A stretch of DNA of 64,000 nucleotides from Pogona vitticeps (taxonomy: Eukaryota > Chordata > Lepidosauria > Squamata > Agamidae). A model generated the notes under the pieces. The model was not told the origin of the DNA, ran no database searches, and saw nothing but the letters and a program-made list of their open reading frames with translations. The stretch is taken from assembly GCF_051106095.1 (NCBI RefSeq), contig NC_135789.1, positions 19,081,501 through 19,145,500 of the forward strand, written 5' to 3'. The stretch's first letter is position 1. Each line of letters opens with the position of its first letter. A program made the position numbers and the translations under genes. This document shows, piece by piece, positions 35,974 through 46,682 of this stretch.

Positions 35974-38900
35974 TCATTCGTCGGGTCTTCTTGACAAGGC
36001 GTCAGCAACACAGTTCATTGACCCTCTGACCACCTTCACTTCGAAGTCAAAATCTTGCAAGTTTAAAGCCCACCTCATAAGTTTACTATTATGGGTTTTC
36101 ATTGTCTTTAACCACTGCAGTGGTGAGTGGTCAGTGCACAGAACAAAATGTCTTCCCCAGATGTAAGGTTTGGCCTTCTGAATCGCGTATACTATGGCCA
36201 GGCACTCCTTTTCCATGGTTGCCAAATGTCTCTCACCTTTCTGGAGTTTCCTACTCAGGTAGGACACTGGATGCTGGTCACCATTTTCATCTTCCTGGCA
36301 AAGAACTGCTCCTACCCCGCTGTTAGACGCATCGGTGTAGATGATGAACTCCCGGTCGAAGTCGGGAGCACGCAGCACTGGATAATGGATGAGCGCCTGC
36401 TTCAACCTCTGGAACGCCTCCTCACAGTCGCTGGTCCACGGGATGCGGTCATCAGTCTTCTTCCGCGTCAGATCGGTCAGCGGAGTCGCCATCTCGCTAA
36501 ACCTCGGGATGAACTTTCTGTAGTAGCCCACCAACCCAAGAAATGATTTGACTTTTTTCTTGGTGTTGGGTCTGGGCCAATCACGAGCGGCTTCTATCTT
36601 GGCCTCTAGGGGTTTGATCACTCCCTTCACTATCCCCGGCTTATTTGAAAAAACCTTATGATGTTTAGTGAGCAGCACTTTTAGTTCTTGCTGCTGGTCT
36701 TGGGTGAGTGCAGGACTGATTTTCACCTCATCTGGGTTGTATTTCACTTCCCCTCTACCCTCCCAGAAAGGTAATTCAGCTTCCTCACTCTCAGCTGCTT
36801 TTATGGCAAATAAAACCCTCTGTTCCCCTCTGTAGTAGGGTTTCAGGGCATTCACATGTACCACCCTTCGTGTTTGGTATTCCTCCTGTTCTATAAGGTA
36901 GTTCAGATCCGACATCTTGGAAATGACCCTGTATGGTCCTGCCCATTTGAGCTGCAGTTTGTTCTCTTTGCAGGGCCTAAGCCAAAGCACTTCCTCCCCT
37001 GGGTTAAAGTGCCTCTCCCTGGCTTTCTGGTCATACCAGGTTTTCTGTCTGACCTTCTGAGCTTGCAGGTTTTCTGCTGCTAGCTCTAGGTTTCTCTTCA
37101 GGTCATTCATTAAAGTGTCTATGTACGTCACAACATCTTGTGGGTCATCCTGGGTGATCTGCTCCCAATTTTGTTTGATTAAATCAAGTGGACCTTTTAC
37201 TTTTCTCCCAAACAAAAGTTCAAACGGACTGAACCCGGTACTGGCTTGTGGCACTGATCGATAAGCAAACAAAAGGGATTGCAGCTTCTGGTCCCAATTG
37301 TTTGGATTCTCTGCCAAGTAAGCCCTAATCATGCGCATCAGAGTCCCATTGAACTTCTCCGTTAACCCATTACTTTCGGGGTGATAGGCAGTGGTTTCCT
37401 TGTGTTTAATTCCACAGATTTGCCATAACCGTTTCATGAGCTTTGATGTAAACGATGTGCCCAAATCTGTGATTATTTCTGAGGCAAATCCCATCCTGGA
37501 CATATACCCCACCAAGGCATCTGCCACTGTGTTAGTTTCGATGTTAGTCAAGGGAATGGCTTCGGGGTACCTCGTGGCATGGTCCACAATGGTGAGAATG
37601 AACCGGTTCCCCCTCTTTGTGGCCTTGGGCAAAGGTCCCACAATATCCACTCCTATACATTTGAACGGGGTGTCAATTACAGGCAAAGGGCACAACTTCG
37701 CTTTGGTCCTGTCACGGTTATTCCCCTGCCTCTGACACACATCACATTGTTTACAGAACTCCTTGATCTGCTTCCCTATTTCAGGCCAGTAAAAATTTTG
37801 TGTGATTCTCTGCTGTGTTTTGTTCACCCCTAAGTGCGCAGCAAACATGTCAGAGTGCCCCCTTTGTAAGATCATGGGGCGATACTTTTCAGGTACAACT
37901 AGCTGACTTCTGATCCCATCTCCCCCTTTTGAGATATTCATCAGGGTCTCTCTATATAAAATTCCCTTTTTCTCACGAAATCTCGCTGGGGTTTCAGGTG
38001 TTAGCTGGGTGTCTGTCACCTTTTCAAAACACTTTCGGAGAGTGGCGTCTGCCTTTTGCTCTTGGCCAAATTTGCTGTCCGTGGCTAAGGTTTCTACCAC
38101 GGCTTCGGGACTACCCTCACCTGCTTCAACCTCGGGCTCTTCAGTACCCCCCTGAACTGTCCCCGTGGTAGCTTGTGAGCGTGTAATCACTAGCACCCGT
38201 TTCACATGTTCAGCCAGGTCATTTCCCACGAGCACGGCTGCTGGCAGAGTCGATGAAATCGCTAGCCGCCAAACTCCCCTCCAGCCTTGAAAGCTCACAG
38301 GTACCTCAGCTACTGGCAGTGAGATCACCTGCCCCTCAATCCCTGCCACCTTCAAGCTCTCATTTGGGATTATATACTCCCTAGGAATAATGTCTGGATG
38401 GCACAGGGTCACCTGGGAACAAGTATCCCTTAGCCCCCTATACTGATGGTCAAGTATTCCTACGTCCACCCCTGCGGTCTCAAACAATTGCGAATCTGTC
38501 CTCACTAGTAAGCAGCGCTTGACCTCCACAAGAGGACCATTTTCCTCAGCCTGATCAGCAGATGTAACAGGTCCAGAGTGAGTCGCCATGGCAACAGGCT
38601 CCCTCAGTGGCAAAGAGCTTTGCTCTGTCTGGACACAGAACACAGCTTTTGGCTTGGTTCCACTCGAATCATGAGGCAAATTTCCCTTTAGCTGCTTTAA
38701 TTTCTCACACTCTGAGATTAGATGGCCCTTTCCTTGACAGAAATAACATTTTCTGCTGTACTTGGAGTCTTTCTCATCTGGTTTTGGTTTTCCCTCCAAA
38801 ATCTGAGGTCTTGGTGGTTTCATGTCTGAGGGCTTCCCTTCAACATGGGCCCCTCCCCCTTGCTGGTTTTTCCCTGGTCCCTGAGAGTACCTGCTGTAGG

Positions 38901-39846
38901 CTTCTTTGGGCTTACCCACAGATTTCCCCTCAGCACCTAAGGGCTTCCTTATTTGGGAAATAAAATCTGCGATCTCTGCCGCTTCTGCCACCGATTTAGG
39001 TTTCCTCTCCCTCACATGGAACTTTAGTTCCCCATGCAGGACTGAATAAAACTGTTCCAGCGCTATCAGGTCTTTGAGCTGCTGGAAGGTCTCTGTCCCC
39101 TCCTGAGACAGCCATTTCTCTAGCAACCTCACCAGTTGAGCCCCCACTTGGGTAAAAGTCTGCTCTGGTTTTTTTGTGAGTGACCTGAATCTTTGCCTCA
39201 GCTGTTCCGCATTTATCCCATGTCGGGCAAACACCAGTTTTTTAAACTCAGCGAAGTCCTTCAGCAGTTCTACTGGCATCTCTGCATAGACTTCTGCCAG
39301 GCTGCCACTGATTAAAGATCGCATAATGGTCATCTTCTCAGTTTCCCTTACTGAGAAGTCCACAAACGCTCTTTCCACGAGGGAAAAGAACACCTCAGGG
39401 CAATCTCCCTTGTGGTACACAGGGAATTTCTTCAAGTCAGTTTTAGACAATTGGCCCACCTCAGAATCTCTATTGTTATTATTGTTCTGATTCATCAGTT
39501 CCAATTTTCTTAACTCAAACGCCATTTTCTCTCTCTCCAATTCCATTTCAAATTGTCTTTGTTTCTCCCTTTCCCTTTCCTGTTTCTCTTCCCTTTCCAT
39601 CTCAAATTTTCTCTGTTTCTCCCTTTCCTTTTCCTCCATCTCCCTCACCCTCAGTTCATGCTGTTGGGCTAGGAGCATTCTTCTGAGTTCTGAGGTCAGT
39701 TCTCCCGTGCTCTCATCCTGCACTGAGCCAAATTCCTCTTCAGAACCTTGGTCTCCCTGTGGTTCTCTCACTTCCCCCATTTCTGCCATCTGGCTTCGAG
39801 TCAAGGGCATAATCCCCCCCCCGAACAGGCTGCCTTCAAAAGTCAA
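35974..39846 (-). CDS. Single gag-pol frame of the Gmr1-like element (fossil)
   Basis: One open frame of 1290 codons. Residues 50-120 are a Glu/Lys/Arg-rich coiled coil. About 212-295 resembles the SCAN domain of vertebrate zinc-finger proteins (AEQLRQRFRSL ... LIALEQFYSVL ... VRERKPKS). Residues 367-380 are a CCHC zinc knuckle (CYFCQGKGHLISEC). Near 535-545 (AAVLVGNDL) there is a protease-like segment without a clear catalytic motif. Residues 664-704 are the integrase HHCC zinc finger, and the integrase core has D734, D794 and E830 (DX35E). The last 150 residues are RNase H-like (IIYTDASNSGVGAVL ... LCTDHSPLQWL). Gag and pol share one frame, as in some Gypsy lineages. The element is treated as a broken fossil. 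Confidence 0.8.
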   Translation of the reverse strand: MTFEGSLFGGGIMPLTRSQMAEMGEVREPQGDQGSEEEFGSVQDESTGELTSELRRMLLAQQHELRVREMEEKEREKQRKFEMEREEKQEREREKQRQFEMELEREKMAFELRKLELMNQNNNNNRDSEVGQLSKTDLKKFPVYHKGDCPEVFFSLVERAFVDFSVRETEKMTIMRSLISGSLAEVYAEMPVELLKDFAEFKKLVFARHGINAEQLRQRFRSLTKKPEQTFTQVGAQLVRLLEKWLSQEGTETFQQLKDLIALEQFYSVLHGELKFHVRERKPKSVAEAAEIADFISQIRKPLGAEGKSVGKPKEAYSRYSQGPGKNQQGGGAHVEGKPSDMKPPRPQILEGKPKPDEKDSKYSRKCYFCQGKGHLISECEKLKQLKGNLPHDSSGTKPKAVFCVQTEQSSLPLREPVAMATHSGPVTSADQAEENGPLVEVKRCLLVRTDSQLFETAGVDVGILDHQYRGLRDTCSQVTLCHPDIIPREYIIPNESLKVAGIEGQVISLPVAEVPVSFQGWRGVWRLAISSTLPAAVLVGNDLAEHVKRVLVITRSQATTGTVQGGTEEPEVEAGEGSPEAVVETLATDSKFGQEQKADATLRKCFEKVTDTQLTPETPARFREKKGILYRETLMNISKGGDGIRSQLVVPEKYRPMILQRGHSDMFAAHLGVNKTQQRITQNFYWPEIGKQIKEFCKQCDVCQRQGNNRDRTKAKLCPLPVIDTPFKCIGVDIVGPLPKATKRGNRFILTIVDHATRYPEAIPLTNIETNTVADALVGYMSRMGFASEIITDLGTSFTSKLMKRLWQICGIKHKETTAYHPESNGLTEKFNGTLMRMIRAYLAENPNNWDQKLQSLLFAYRSVPQASTGFSPFELLFGRKVKGPLDLIKQNWEQITQDDPQDVVTYIDTLMNDLKRNLELAAENLQAQKVRQKTWYDQKARERHFNPGEEVLWLRPCKENKLQLKWAGPYRVISKMSDLNYLIEQEEYQTRRVVHVNALKPYYRGEQRVLFAIKAAESEEAELPFWEGRGEVKYNPDEVKISPALTQDQQQELKVLLTKHHKVFSNKPGIVKGVIKPLEAKIEAARDWPRPNTKKKVKSFLGLVGYYRKFIPRFSEMATPLTDLTRKKTDDRIPWTSDCEEAFQRLKQALIHYPVLRAPDFDREFIIYTDASNSGVGAVLCQEDENGDQHPVSYLSRKLQKGERHLATMEKECLAIVYAIQKAKPYIWGRHFVLCTDHSPLQWLKTMKTHNSKLMRWALNLQDFDFEVKVVRGSMNCVADALSRRPDE

Positions 39847-40228
39847 GCCTCAAAATAAAACGACGACTTTTTTCCTTTTGCCTCAGGAACAGCCTTCTAT
39901 AGACTGCTGCTGTTCCTTCAGCACCAACTTGCAACTGTTGCCAGGCAGAATCCACCCCCTCTGCTAGGCCTCTCAGCAGACAGGCTAGATCACTGTTACC
40001 TCACGCAGCTTTGCCTCAGCCCTTTCCCGCCAAAACAGGTTGCCTCAGAGCTCCCTAATCTAGTCCCCCCAATCCGAGTGTGCACGTTCTTCCACTAGCC
40101 TACCTCCCCGTGAGGTAAGCCTAGAAGATTACCTACGCGCCCTCAGATTGTCCCTGACTAGACCCCCCTTGCTCTGGGCACACTTGCCAAGGCTTTGCTG
40201 GACCACTGGACAACTGGACCAGTCGTAT

Positions 40229-40246
40229 CCCACACGCTGGACACCA
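40229..40246 (-). other. Primer-binding-like site
   Basis: On the - strand, five bases inside the right LTR, lies TGG TGTCCAGCGTGTGGG. A TGG start is expected for pairing with a tRNA 3' CCA end. Which tRNA is meant I cannot say. Confidence 0.55.
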
Positions 40247-40251
40247 ATCAA

Positions 40252-40732
40252 TGTGGCAACCCCAGACCTACTGGAGTATCCCACCCTGTAGTTATGCTGC
40301 CACCAACCATTCCCTATAAGGAGTCACACAGACCAGGAATGGATTTTACTAAACAAAAGAACAAGGTTTATTGAAACAACAAACAGGGTAAATAAAAGGA
40401 TCAGGTAAATAGGAAACTGGAACGTGGCATAACCCCAATCACACACATACAACAGCTTGGTTCCCACGGAACACTTTAAGGTAACGCCACAGACCTTGAA
40501 CCTATCAGTTCTGGCTACCTAAATAGAAACCTGAACCTATCAGGTATGTACTAACTGACAAACAGTTGTACCCAGTCTGACACACAGACTCCAACTCCTC
40601 TTCTCCACACAAGCTCCAAATATATATACAGTACAGCTCCTCCCCCCTGATGTCCCGCCTTCCACTCCCCATAGGATGGAACTTTCCCTCCAAACCCATG
40701 ACAGACAGGTACCATCCGTGCTGTATGTGACA
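40252..40732 (-). repeat. Right LTR (5' LTR of the element)
   Basis: 481 bases, TG...CA ends, followed by target copy AGTAT at 40733-40737. It includes an AATAAA on the - strand (TTTATT near 40366), as expected for LTR polyadenylation. Confidence 0.9.
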
Positions 40733-40737
40733 AGTAT

Positions 40738-41380
40738 TAAACAGCCAAGAACCTCACAAGGCACATTAATAAATGCAAAACAAATATACCTTATTGGCTA
40801 TTGATTACAATTCTAAATTAAAGGGGTTTCATGCATTCAGCACATTCACACTGCATAAATACTCACCAAAGAGAAAAGAATTCTTTATTTGCATTGTCCA
40901 AGTTCCAAAGAAAGTAGTTAGTTTCAAAAGCCTTTTGGTCTCATGAGACAAATTATGGTTGCCCATACCCCTCTTTTTATATTCCTTTTAGGCAGTTTGC
41001 TAGCTGAGCATGCACATTACATGTTTCTTTGTTTCCCCCTAGATATATGGTCCTTATCACTTATTGTGAAGCACGGAATGCTTAATGTGTATTCCGTCAC
41101 TTAGTGGACAGGTGTGGCATCTGCTTGCTCAGGAGGATCCTCATACCAGGGTCTTCTTAACTCCTGAGTTTGCTCCACTCTCTCAATTAGCAGATGTTTT
41201 TTGTCAACTTACTGAAAGCATAGTTCAAAACATTCAGTTCAAGAGTTGAATTTCTCACAACGAGGGCTTCTAGCTAGAAATACAAAGTCCCATAGTTCCC
41301 CTGGTTCTATTGGTCTCCCTCTTTGTGTCCTAAGTCTCTAGTTCTTCACCTGATCCAGGTCAAACATGCACACACCTTAC
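40738..41380. other. Unassigned AT-rich spacer
   Basis: No coding sequence or repeat that I can name. It could include U3 sequence of the retroviral fossil that follows. Confidence 0.35.
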
Positions 41381-43070
41381 ACCTGCTTGGCTGGAATGTG
41401 AGAAATTCTCACCAAGGAGCATCTATTCCTCAGGGACGAATCGATGGTTGCCAAACTGGTTCTTCTTTTTTTAATGGTATAAAAACTTGAACCCTGTTGA
41501 TCTTGGGGGTCCCCCACCCTGTCTTATCTGAATAAACCTGTTGCCCTTTCCTCCAAGAAACTGTCCGCTTATTATTACTATTGCTTGGGGCTCAGCTTTA
41601 TAGAATTAGCTGAGACACCGAGCTCTGGGAGTAACAGGTTCTGGTTGGGCCATTCAATTTTGAGGGCCTCACAGTCTCCTGGATAGCGGACAAGGAAACG
41701 CCGAAGCCAACCCGTGCCTGCCAACGGTAAGAGGTTGAGTCGACCGACCGCCGGCACTGACGCCTTTGACGTCGTTTGGTCCCCACCTCAACTTCTGTGG
41801 AACCGGGCTGAGCAGATTGGGGATGGGACTCCCCTGAATGGAAATGGCTCTGCCAGCTGGGTGACCCTTGGGAACCATCCTTGGCTTCTGGAAAAACCTG
41901 CAGGTCTGGAGAGCTGCACATCTCTTTTCAGTCTGTGGCCGACAATGTGTGGTTCTTGGAAACTCCCAGGGGAATTTGCCTTTGGCCACCGTTGGAGATG
42001 CACCAGTTCCGTTCTGAGGCTCGTTGCCTATGATGGATGCTTACGGAAAGCCAGGCACTTCAGCAGCCCTCTGGTCTAACCCAGTCTCTCAGTGTGTGAG
42101 TTTCAGTGAGTGAGTTCAGGGCTGCCTGGAGTTGCCCCATTCTGGTCAGTGGCTGGTTTTAATCAGTGCCCCAAGAGAAGACATTCCCTTCCGATGGGCG
42201 ATGGCCAGTCTCAGAGTAGGGATCCCGGGAGCGGAGGGCCTTCAACTCCGCTAGAGTGTGTTCTGAAATTTAGGAGCAAGGTAGAAAAAGGAAAACCATG
42301 GTGGAATACTATAGAGAGATCTGGCCACCACATCGGCCCCTGGGTTTCGAACAATGGGATGCGAATGGCACCGGGACCAGAAAAAAGGATCAGCACCTTT
42401 ATATCCAACAGTTCCTCAAAGTCCGAATAACCCTTTTACTGCCTGGGAGCCAACGCTCCCCCACTGCCAGCAACAGCCCCAGCTTTCCCGCTGGTAACTC
42501 AGACCCTTATTAGTAGACAAGCAGGAGAAGGGGGGGGGAGCACCGGCACAGACTCTGACTGTGACCAGCCCTGGAGTCCTTTGGATCTCTTGAGTTTTAA
42601 AGAGAAGGCTGGAAAGTTTTTGGAGAATCCCTGGGAAGTGATCCAATAAGTCACTGTCCTCTTCCAGACCCACCGCCCTACGTGGCCGGATGTGAAGATC
42701 CTAACGCCCATCCTGCTTACTGAAGTGGAGCTTCAAATGGTTATTTGACAGGCTACCAAGTTAGCACAGGAAGCACCTGCTAAGTATCCAAACCTACCAA
42801 CAGCTGCTGAAGCTCTCCCTGGGGACGAAAATCCCCTTTGCAAAAATTTCAGCCTGCTGCAGGTCATGCAGACCACAGTTGTCCGGGCCCCTAACCTGTC
42901 AAAGGTTGATGAAAACTGACAGGGATATAAGGAGTCACCCTCTAAGTTCTGACAAAGGCTAAGAGCAGGCAGTGTTGGTAATTCCACAGGTGTCAGTGCG
43001 TCAATCCGACAGGTGGGACCTAGTCACTCACCTAGCTGATGAACAGGATGAGGTTAAAGGACCTTTAATA

Positions 43071-43711
43071 AAACACAATAACAATACCCAAACAAAATTG
43101 AAACTAAGTGCTCCTCCCCCACACCGGGACCAATGGAGAACTAGACGTTTTCCTTTCTTTCAAGGATTCCCATTCTCCTTCCAAAATTGTAATGTTTCTT
43201 GCCATGCTGCATTTCCCTTCCCCTTTATTAATACATAATCAATAAAATCTCTCCAAATTTCTGCAAAAGTATGCCTTTTAAGCACTGCTTTCTTTACTTT
43301 AATATTGCATGTTAATTTGTCATTAATAGCTATATTCCATACCTCTGTATAAGGTAAAGGTTCCCCTTGACATTGAGTCCAGTCGTATCCGACTCTAGCG
43401 CATGGTGCGCATCCCCATCTCCAAGCTGTAGACCCAGCGTTTGTCCGAAGACAGTTTCCGTGGTCACGCGGCCAGCACAACTAGACACGGAATGCCGTGA
43501 CCTTCCCACCGTGGTGGTACCTATTTATCAACTCGCATTTTTACATGCTTTCAAATGGCTAGGTTGGCAGGAGCTGGGACAAGGAACGGGAGCCACGATT
43601 CGATCTTACGACAGCTGGTCTTCTGACTTTGCAGCCCAGAGGCTTCTGTGGTTTAACCCGCAGTGCCACCACGTCCCTATTTATTTTCCAATACTTGGCT
43701 ATAATTAATCT
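43071..43711 (-). mobile_element. Truncated LINE (L1-like ORF2 end) inside the retroviral fossil
   Basis: On the - strand the segments AKYWKI (right part) and TFAEIWRDFIDYVL (left part) are like the C-terminal end of LINE ORF2. The insertion is flanked by a perfect 13-base duplication AGGACCTTTAATA (43058-43070 and 43712-43724). It is 5'-truncated and lacks a clear poly-A tail. A SINE at 43351-43677 interrupts it. The clade is unsure; L1-like is the best guess. Confidence 0.75.
43351..43677 (-). mobile_element. Sauria-type tRNA-derived SINE
   Basis: Read on the - strand it begins GGGACGTGGTGGCACTGCGG, then GGTTAAACCACAGAAGCC, a box-B-like GTAAGATCGAATCGTGGC, and ends with GGGGAACCTTTACC. This is the wording of the Sauria SINE family of squamates. 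It sits within the LINE fragment, so it is the youngest layer at this spot. Confidence 0.8.
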
Positions 43712-44643
43712 AGGACCTTTAATACATGACTGTGTAACAGTGCTTGATGGACAGATGAAGGTAGACTTGAAGGATGAACCTCTGCAGAAGGCAGAGGTGG
43801 AATGGTTTGCAGATGGCTCAAGCTGTGTAGAAGACGGGGTGGGCTGTAGTGAATCAGACTGGCTCAGTGATAAGGTTGGGAGCACTGCTGCCAAGCTGCT
43901 CAGCTCAGCCTGCAGAGCTGGAAGCAAGTCTCCAAGCTCTGCAGGCAGCAAAAGTCACTTTGTGCACAGACAGTAAATATCTGTAAGGAATCTTTCATGT
44001 GCATGCACGTCTCCGGAAAGAACAGGGACTTCTGACTGCAAAAGGTTCTCCAATAAAGCATGGGCTGGTCATTGCGCAACTCTTAGATGCTGTATGCCTG
44101 CCAAAAGAACTTGCACTGATTCCCTCTCGGGGACATCAGGATAGTAGAGACCCAATGGCTGAAGGCAACCACATTGGCTACCAAGGCGGCCGCATGGACG
44201 TTCCAGCCCTGCAGAGTAAGCCGAATGACTCTTGATCTCAAAATTCTCTCGGGTCCAAAGTACAGTCCGGAAGAAGCAGCAGGCTGCCCAGGATCATGCT
44301 TTTCAGACTGGTCCTGATGGGTGGAATCAGCATCCAACGGACGGCACCACATACGTCCTGTTGAAGCTTGTGTGACCCCTCCTGGCCCATCTTCATTTTC
44401 AGTTCCACCTAGCAGAAAAGTCCTTGATACACCCCTGGAAAGAGGACTTCACCACGCTGGTTCCTGTCAGATCTGTGGCCGCACAAATGGCTCATTCTGG
44501 CATTACCTGTCACTGCAACGAGGCCACCCATGGACACTGACTCCCAGAAATCTGAAAACACCTTGCTAACCCTTCTTTGTTTCCCGGCCAATACTAGCAA
44601 GTTGACTTTTCTGAGTGGCCCCAACACTCAGGCTGTTGCTATT

Positions 44644-44956
44644 TACCATATATTTTTCTGTGTATAAAATGACACTTTCCCCTTAAATAATTAGACAATA
44701 AAATTGAGGGTCATTTTATACATGGAAGGCAGCCACTTTCCCTGCCTTTTGCGAAGCCACGGGGCTTAGCAAAAAGGAAGGGGAGGCTCCCATGGAAGGG
44801 CTTCAGGATCAAAGGGGTGCGAGCGTGCTGCCCTTTCACGGCTGCTTTATCCACTTTCTAAGCCCTGCGGGGATCAAATTTTCTAATTTGGGGTTTAGAA
44901 AAAAAAGAGGTTCATCTTATATATTGGGTGGTCTTATAAACGGAAAAAATATGATA
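44644..44956. mobile_element. TA-flanked MITE (Tc1/mariner-like ends)
   Basis: Terminal inverted repeats of about 25 bases: TACCATATATTTTTCTGTGT on the left, and on the right the complement of TATCATATTTTTTCCGTTTA. TA is present at both ends, as for Tc1/mariner insertions. No transposase. The same end wording recurs at 58715-59088. Confidence 0.7.
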
Positions 44957-45760
44957 TTTGTTTTTGCCTCTAAATTCTCAGGCTGGGCTGAGACTTTCCC
45001 AGCCAGGACTTGTAAAGCCAGAGAGGTGGCCAAAGCCCTCCTTCAAGACATCAGGCCTCACTGGAGCCTGCCACGAGGACCAGACAGTGACAGGGGTCCC
45101 CATTTTGTGTCCAAAGTGTTGCAGCACCTACCTAGGGTCATCTCTGGACAACTCATGGCAGTTCCATACCCCATATTGTCCCCAGGCCAATGGCAGGGTT
45201 GAGAGAATGAATGGGTGCCTTAAGGTGCTTCTTGCAAAAATCATCCAAGAGACTAGCCTTCAATGGCCACAGGCTCTTCCATGAGCCCTCACTGTACTAC
45301 ACATGACTCCCAGAGGAGAACTGAAACGATCGACCTTTGAGTGTGTATTTGACTGCCCTGGCCCTTGGTTTCTGGTCCAGGCACCCAGTTGTGTACGGAG
45401 AGGCGTTGTTTTCTCAATATGTGCAGCCTCTGTCTCATTTCTTGTCTTCTTCCCCTTCTGCAGCCCTGCAGGAACATCCGTTCCACCTTCAGGGTCCAGC
45501 CCATAACTAGGAACCTGGCGACTGGGTGGTGTGAAACAGTGGGAGCAGCTGAGAGCCAAACAACTGTCGGAACTCCCTGCTGGAGCGCTCCCGGGCAAAT
45601 CCTGCTGACCCCTGACCCAGCCATCAAGGTTTCTGGAGTAAAATCATGGATGCACCTCACCAGAGTGAAGAAGGTTGAACTTCACAAGGAGTGGACCGTG
45701 AACCTTGATCCTGTTCAGGACCTTAGACTTTTGTTCAAAAGATCGTGATACCATGGGCTA

Positions 45761-46399
45761 TTTGTATGGTTCTCCTTCTTGCCATTGCTCTCTCTCTCTC
45801 TCTCTCTCTTGGTGTCTTCTCTTTTCTCTGCCAGTTTCCCTGCTTTGGGATCCGTGGCTCCTCCCCATTCATTACCCTTTGTTATCCCAGTGCAGGCCGG
45901 CTGGGAAACTAACTAGTTTCGTCAATTGATGAATGATACCTCTCAGGTTGTTAATGTTAATTGGCTGTTGGGTGTGCAGCCATGGGACATCTAGTGGCAT
46001 ATGGGGCTGACCCACCATACCCACAGGGGCCCTAACACTGAGAGGCTGGAGCCACACCTGGGTTCAATGGGCAGGCAGTCGATATGTAACCTGTCTTTTT
46101 GATTCCCCCCCCAAGTATGCCTTTGTCAGGTCTACTGAGTGACCATTAGTGACAATTTGTGTGCACTAGTAGCCCAAGGTCACCCGTGACCTTGCCCAGT
46201 GGGGATGGTTGACTGATCGGCTCCTCAGATGGGGATGGGTAGGGTCACTGTGGGTCGTCTTCCTGGCCCTGAGCGTTGCTATGTTGCTCTCGCCAAATGT
46301 GCCCCTCTTTGCCTACCCAGCATGGGCCACACTTTATGGAATGTTGACACAATAACACAACATCCCTGTGGCGATCAGCCTGCTTTGGGTCATGTCATA
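45761..46399. other. Unassigned sequence
   Basis: Holds a (CT)n run at 45789-45808. It may include decayed 3' parts of the retroviral fossil, but nothing is recognisable enough to call. Confidence 0.35.
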
Positions 46400-46674
46400 C
46401 AGGGGTCGTCAACCCCTGGTCTGTGGCTTATGCCAGTCTGTAAGCTTGCTGGAACCGGGCTGTGGATACGGATCTCTGCCCTCCCCGCATGCAGACACAG
46501 TGGGTGTGTCATGCTTGCATGGGGGACATTTCGTGCCCGTGTGGGGTGTGTCACGCTCGTGCGGGGGGCATGTCACACCCACAGGGGGAGGTGTCACGCT
46601 CACACAAGCTTGCCCCCCCCCCCGGCATGGAGCTCGCTCCCCCCAGCTGGCCCCAAAAAGGCTGGGAACCACTG
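46400..46674. mobile_element. Non-autonomous hAT element, 275 bases
   Basis: Ends are CAGGGGTCGTCAACCCC on the left and the complement of CAGTGGTTCCCAGCC on the right, as in hAT/Charlie elements. The flanking octamers ATGTCATA (46392-46399) and ATGTAGTA (46675-46682) agree at 6 of 8 positions, fitting an 8-base hAT duplication. The core is a degenerate tandem of GTGTCACGCTC-like units. Confidence 0.75.
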
Positions 46675-46682
46675 ATGTAGTA

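Larger units (their letters stand above)
35147..40732 (-). mobile_element. Gmr1-like Gypsy LTR retrotransposon (fossil, young)
   Basis: A 5.6-kb element on the - strand, bounded by LTRs starting TG and ending CA and flanked by the 5-base target duplication AGTAT (35142-35146 and 40733-40737). Internal parts in element order: primer-binding-like site next to the right LTR, gag with a SCAN-like capsid segment and zinc knuckle, a protease-like region, integrase, then the RT/RNase H region, and a polypurine tract at the left LTR. Integrase ahead of RT/RNase H is the order known for the Gmr1 group of Ty3/Gypsy elements. LTRs differ at only about five sites in 480 bases (near 1%), suggesting insertion within the last several million years. 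It looks broken, with about one break visible. The left LTR carries a later 76-base insertion. Confidence 0.88.
41380..45760 (+). mobile_element. Endogenous retrovirus fossil, heavily decayed
   Basis: An LTR-like segment at about 41400-41640 holds a TATA box (41478-41485) and an AATAAA signal (41531-41536) in the spacing of a retroviral R region. Downstream are a gag-like stretch (about 42300-42420), an RNase H region (about 43740-44200, around VEWFADGSS and HKGHQD-like ELALIPSRGHQDSRDP), and integrase pieces (about 44960-45300, FSGWAETFP, ANGRVERMNGC). The wording is closest to gammaretrovirus-like elements. It is broken by many changes (well over ten). A LINE with its own SINE (43071-43711) and a MITE (44644-44956) inserted later. 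I could not identify a matching 3' LTR. It is much older than the Gypsy element beside it. Confidence 0.75.

Noticed and set aside
43064-43072. AATAAA as a host polyadenylation signal
   Set aside because: It overlaps the target duplication of a LINE in a dead retroelement; no host gene is nearby.
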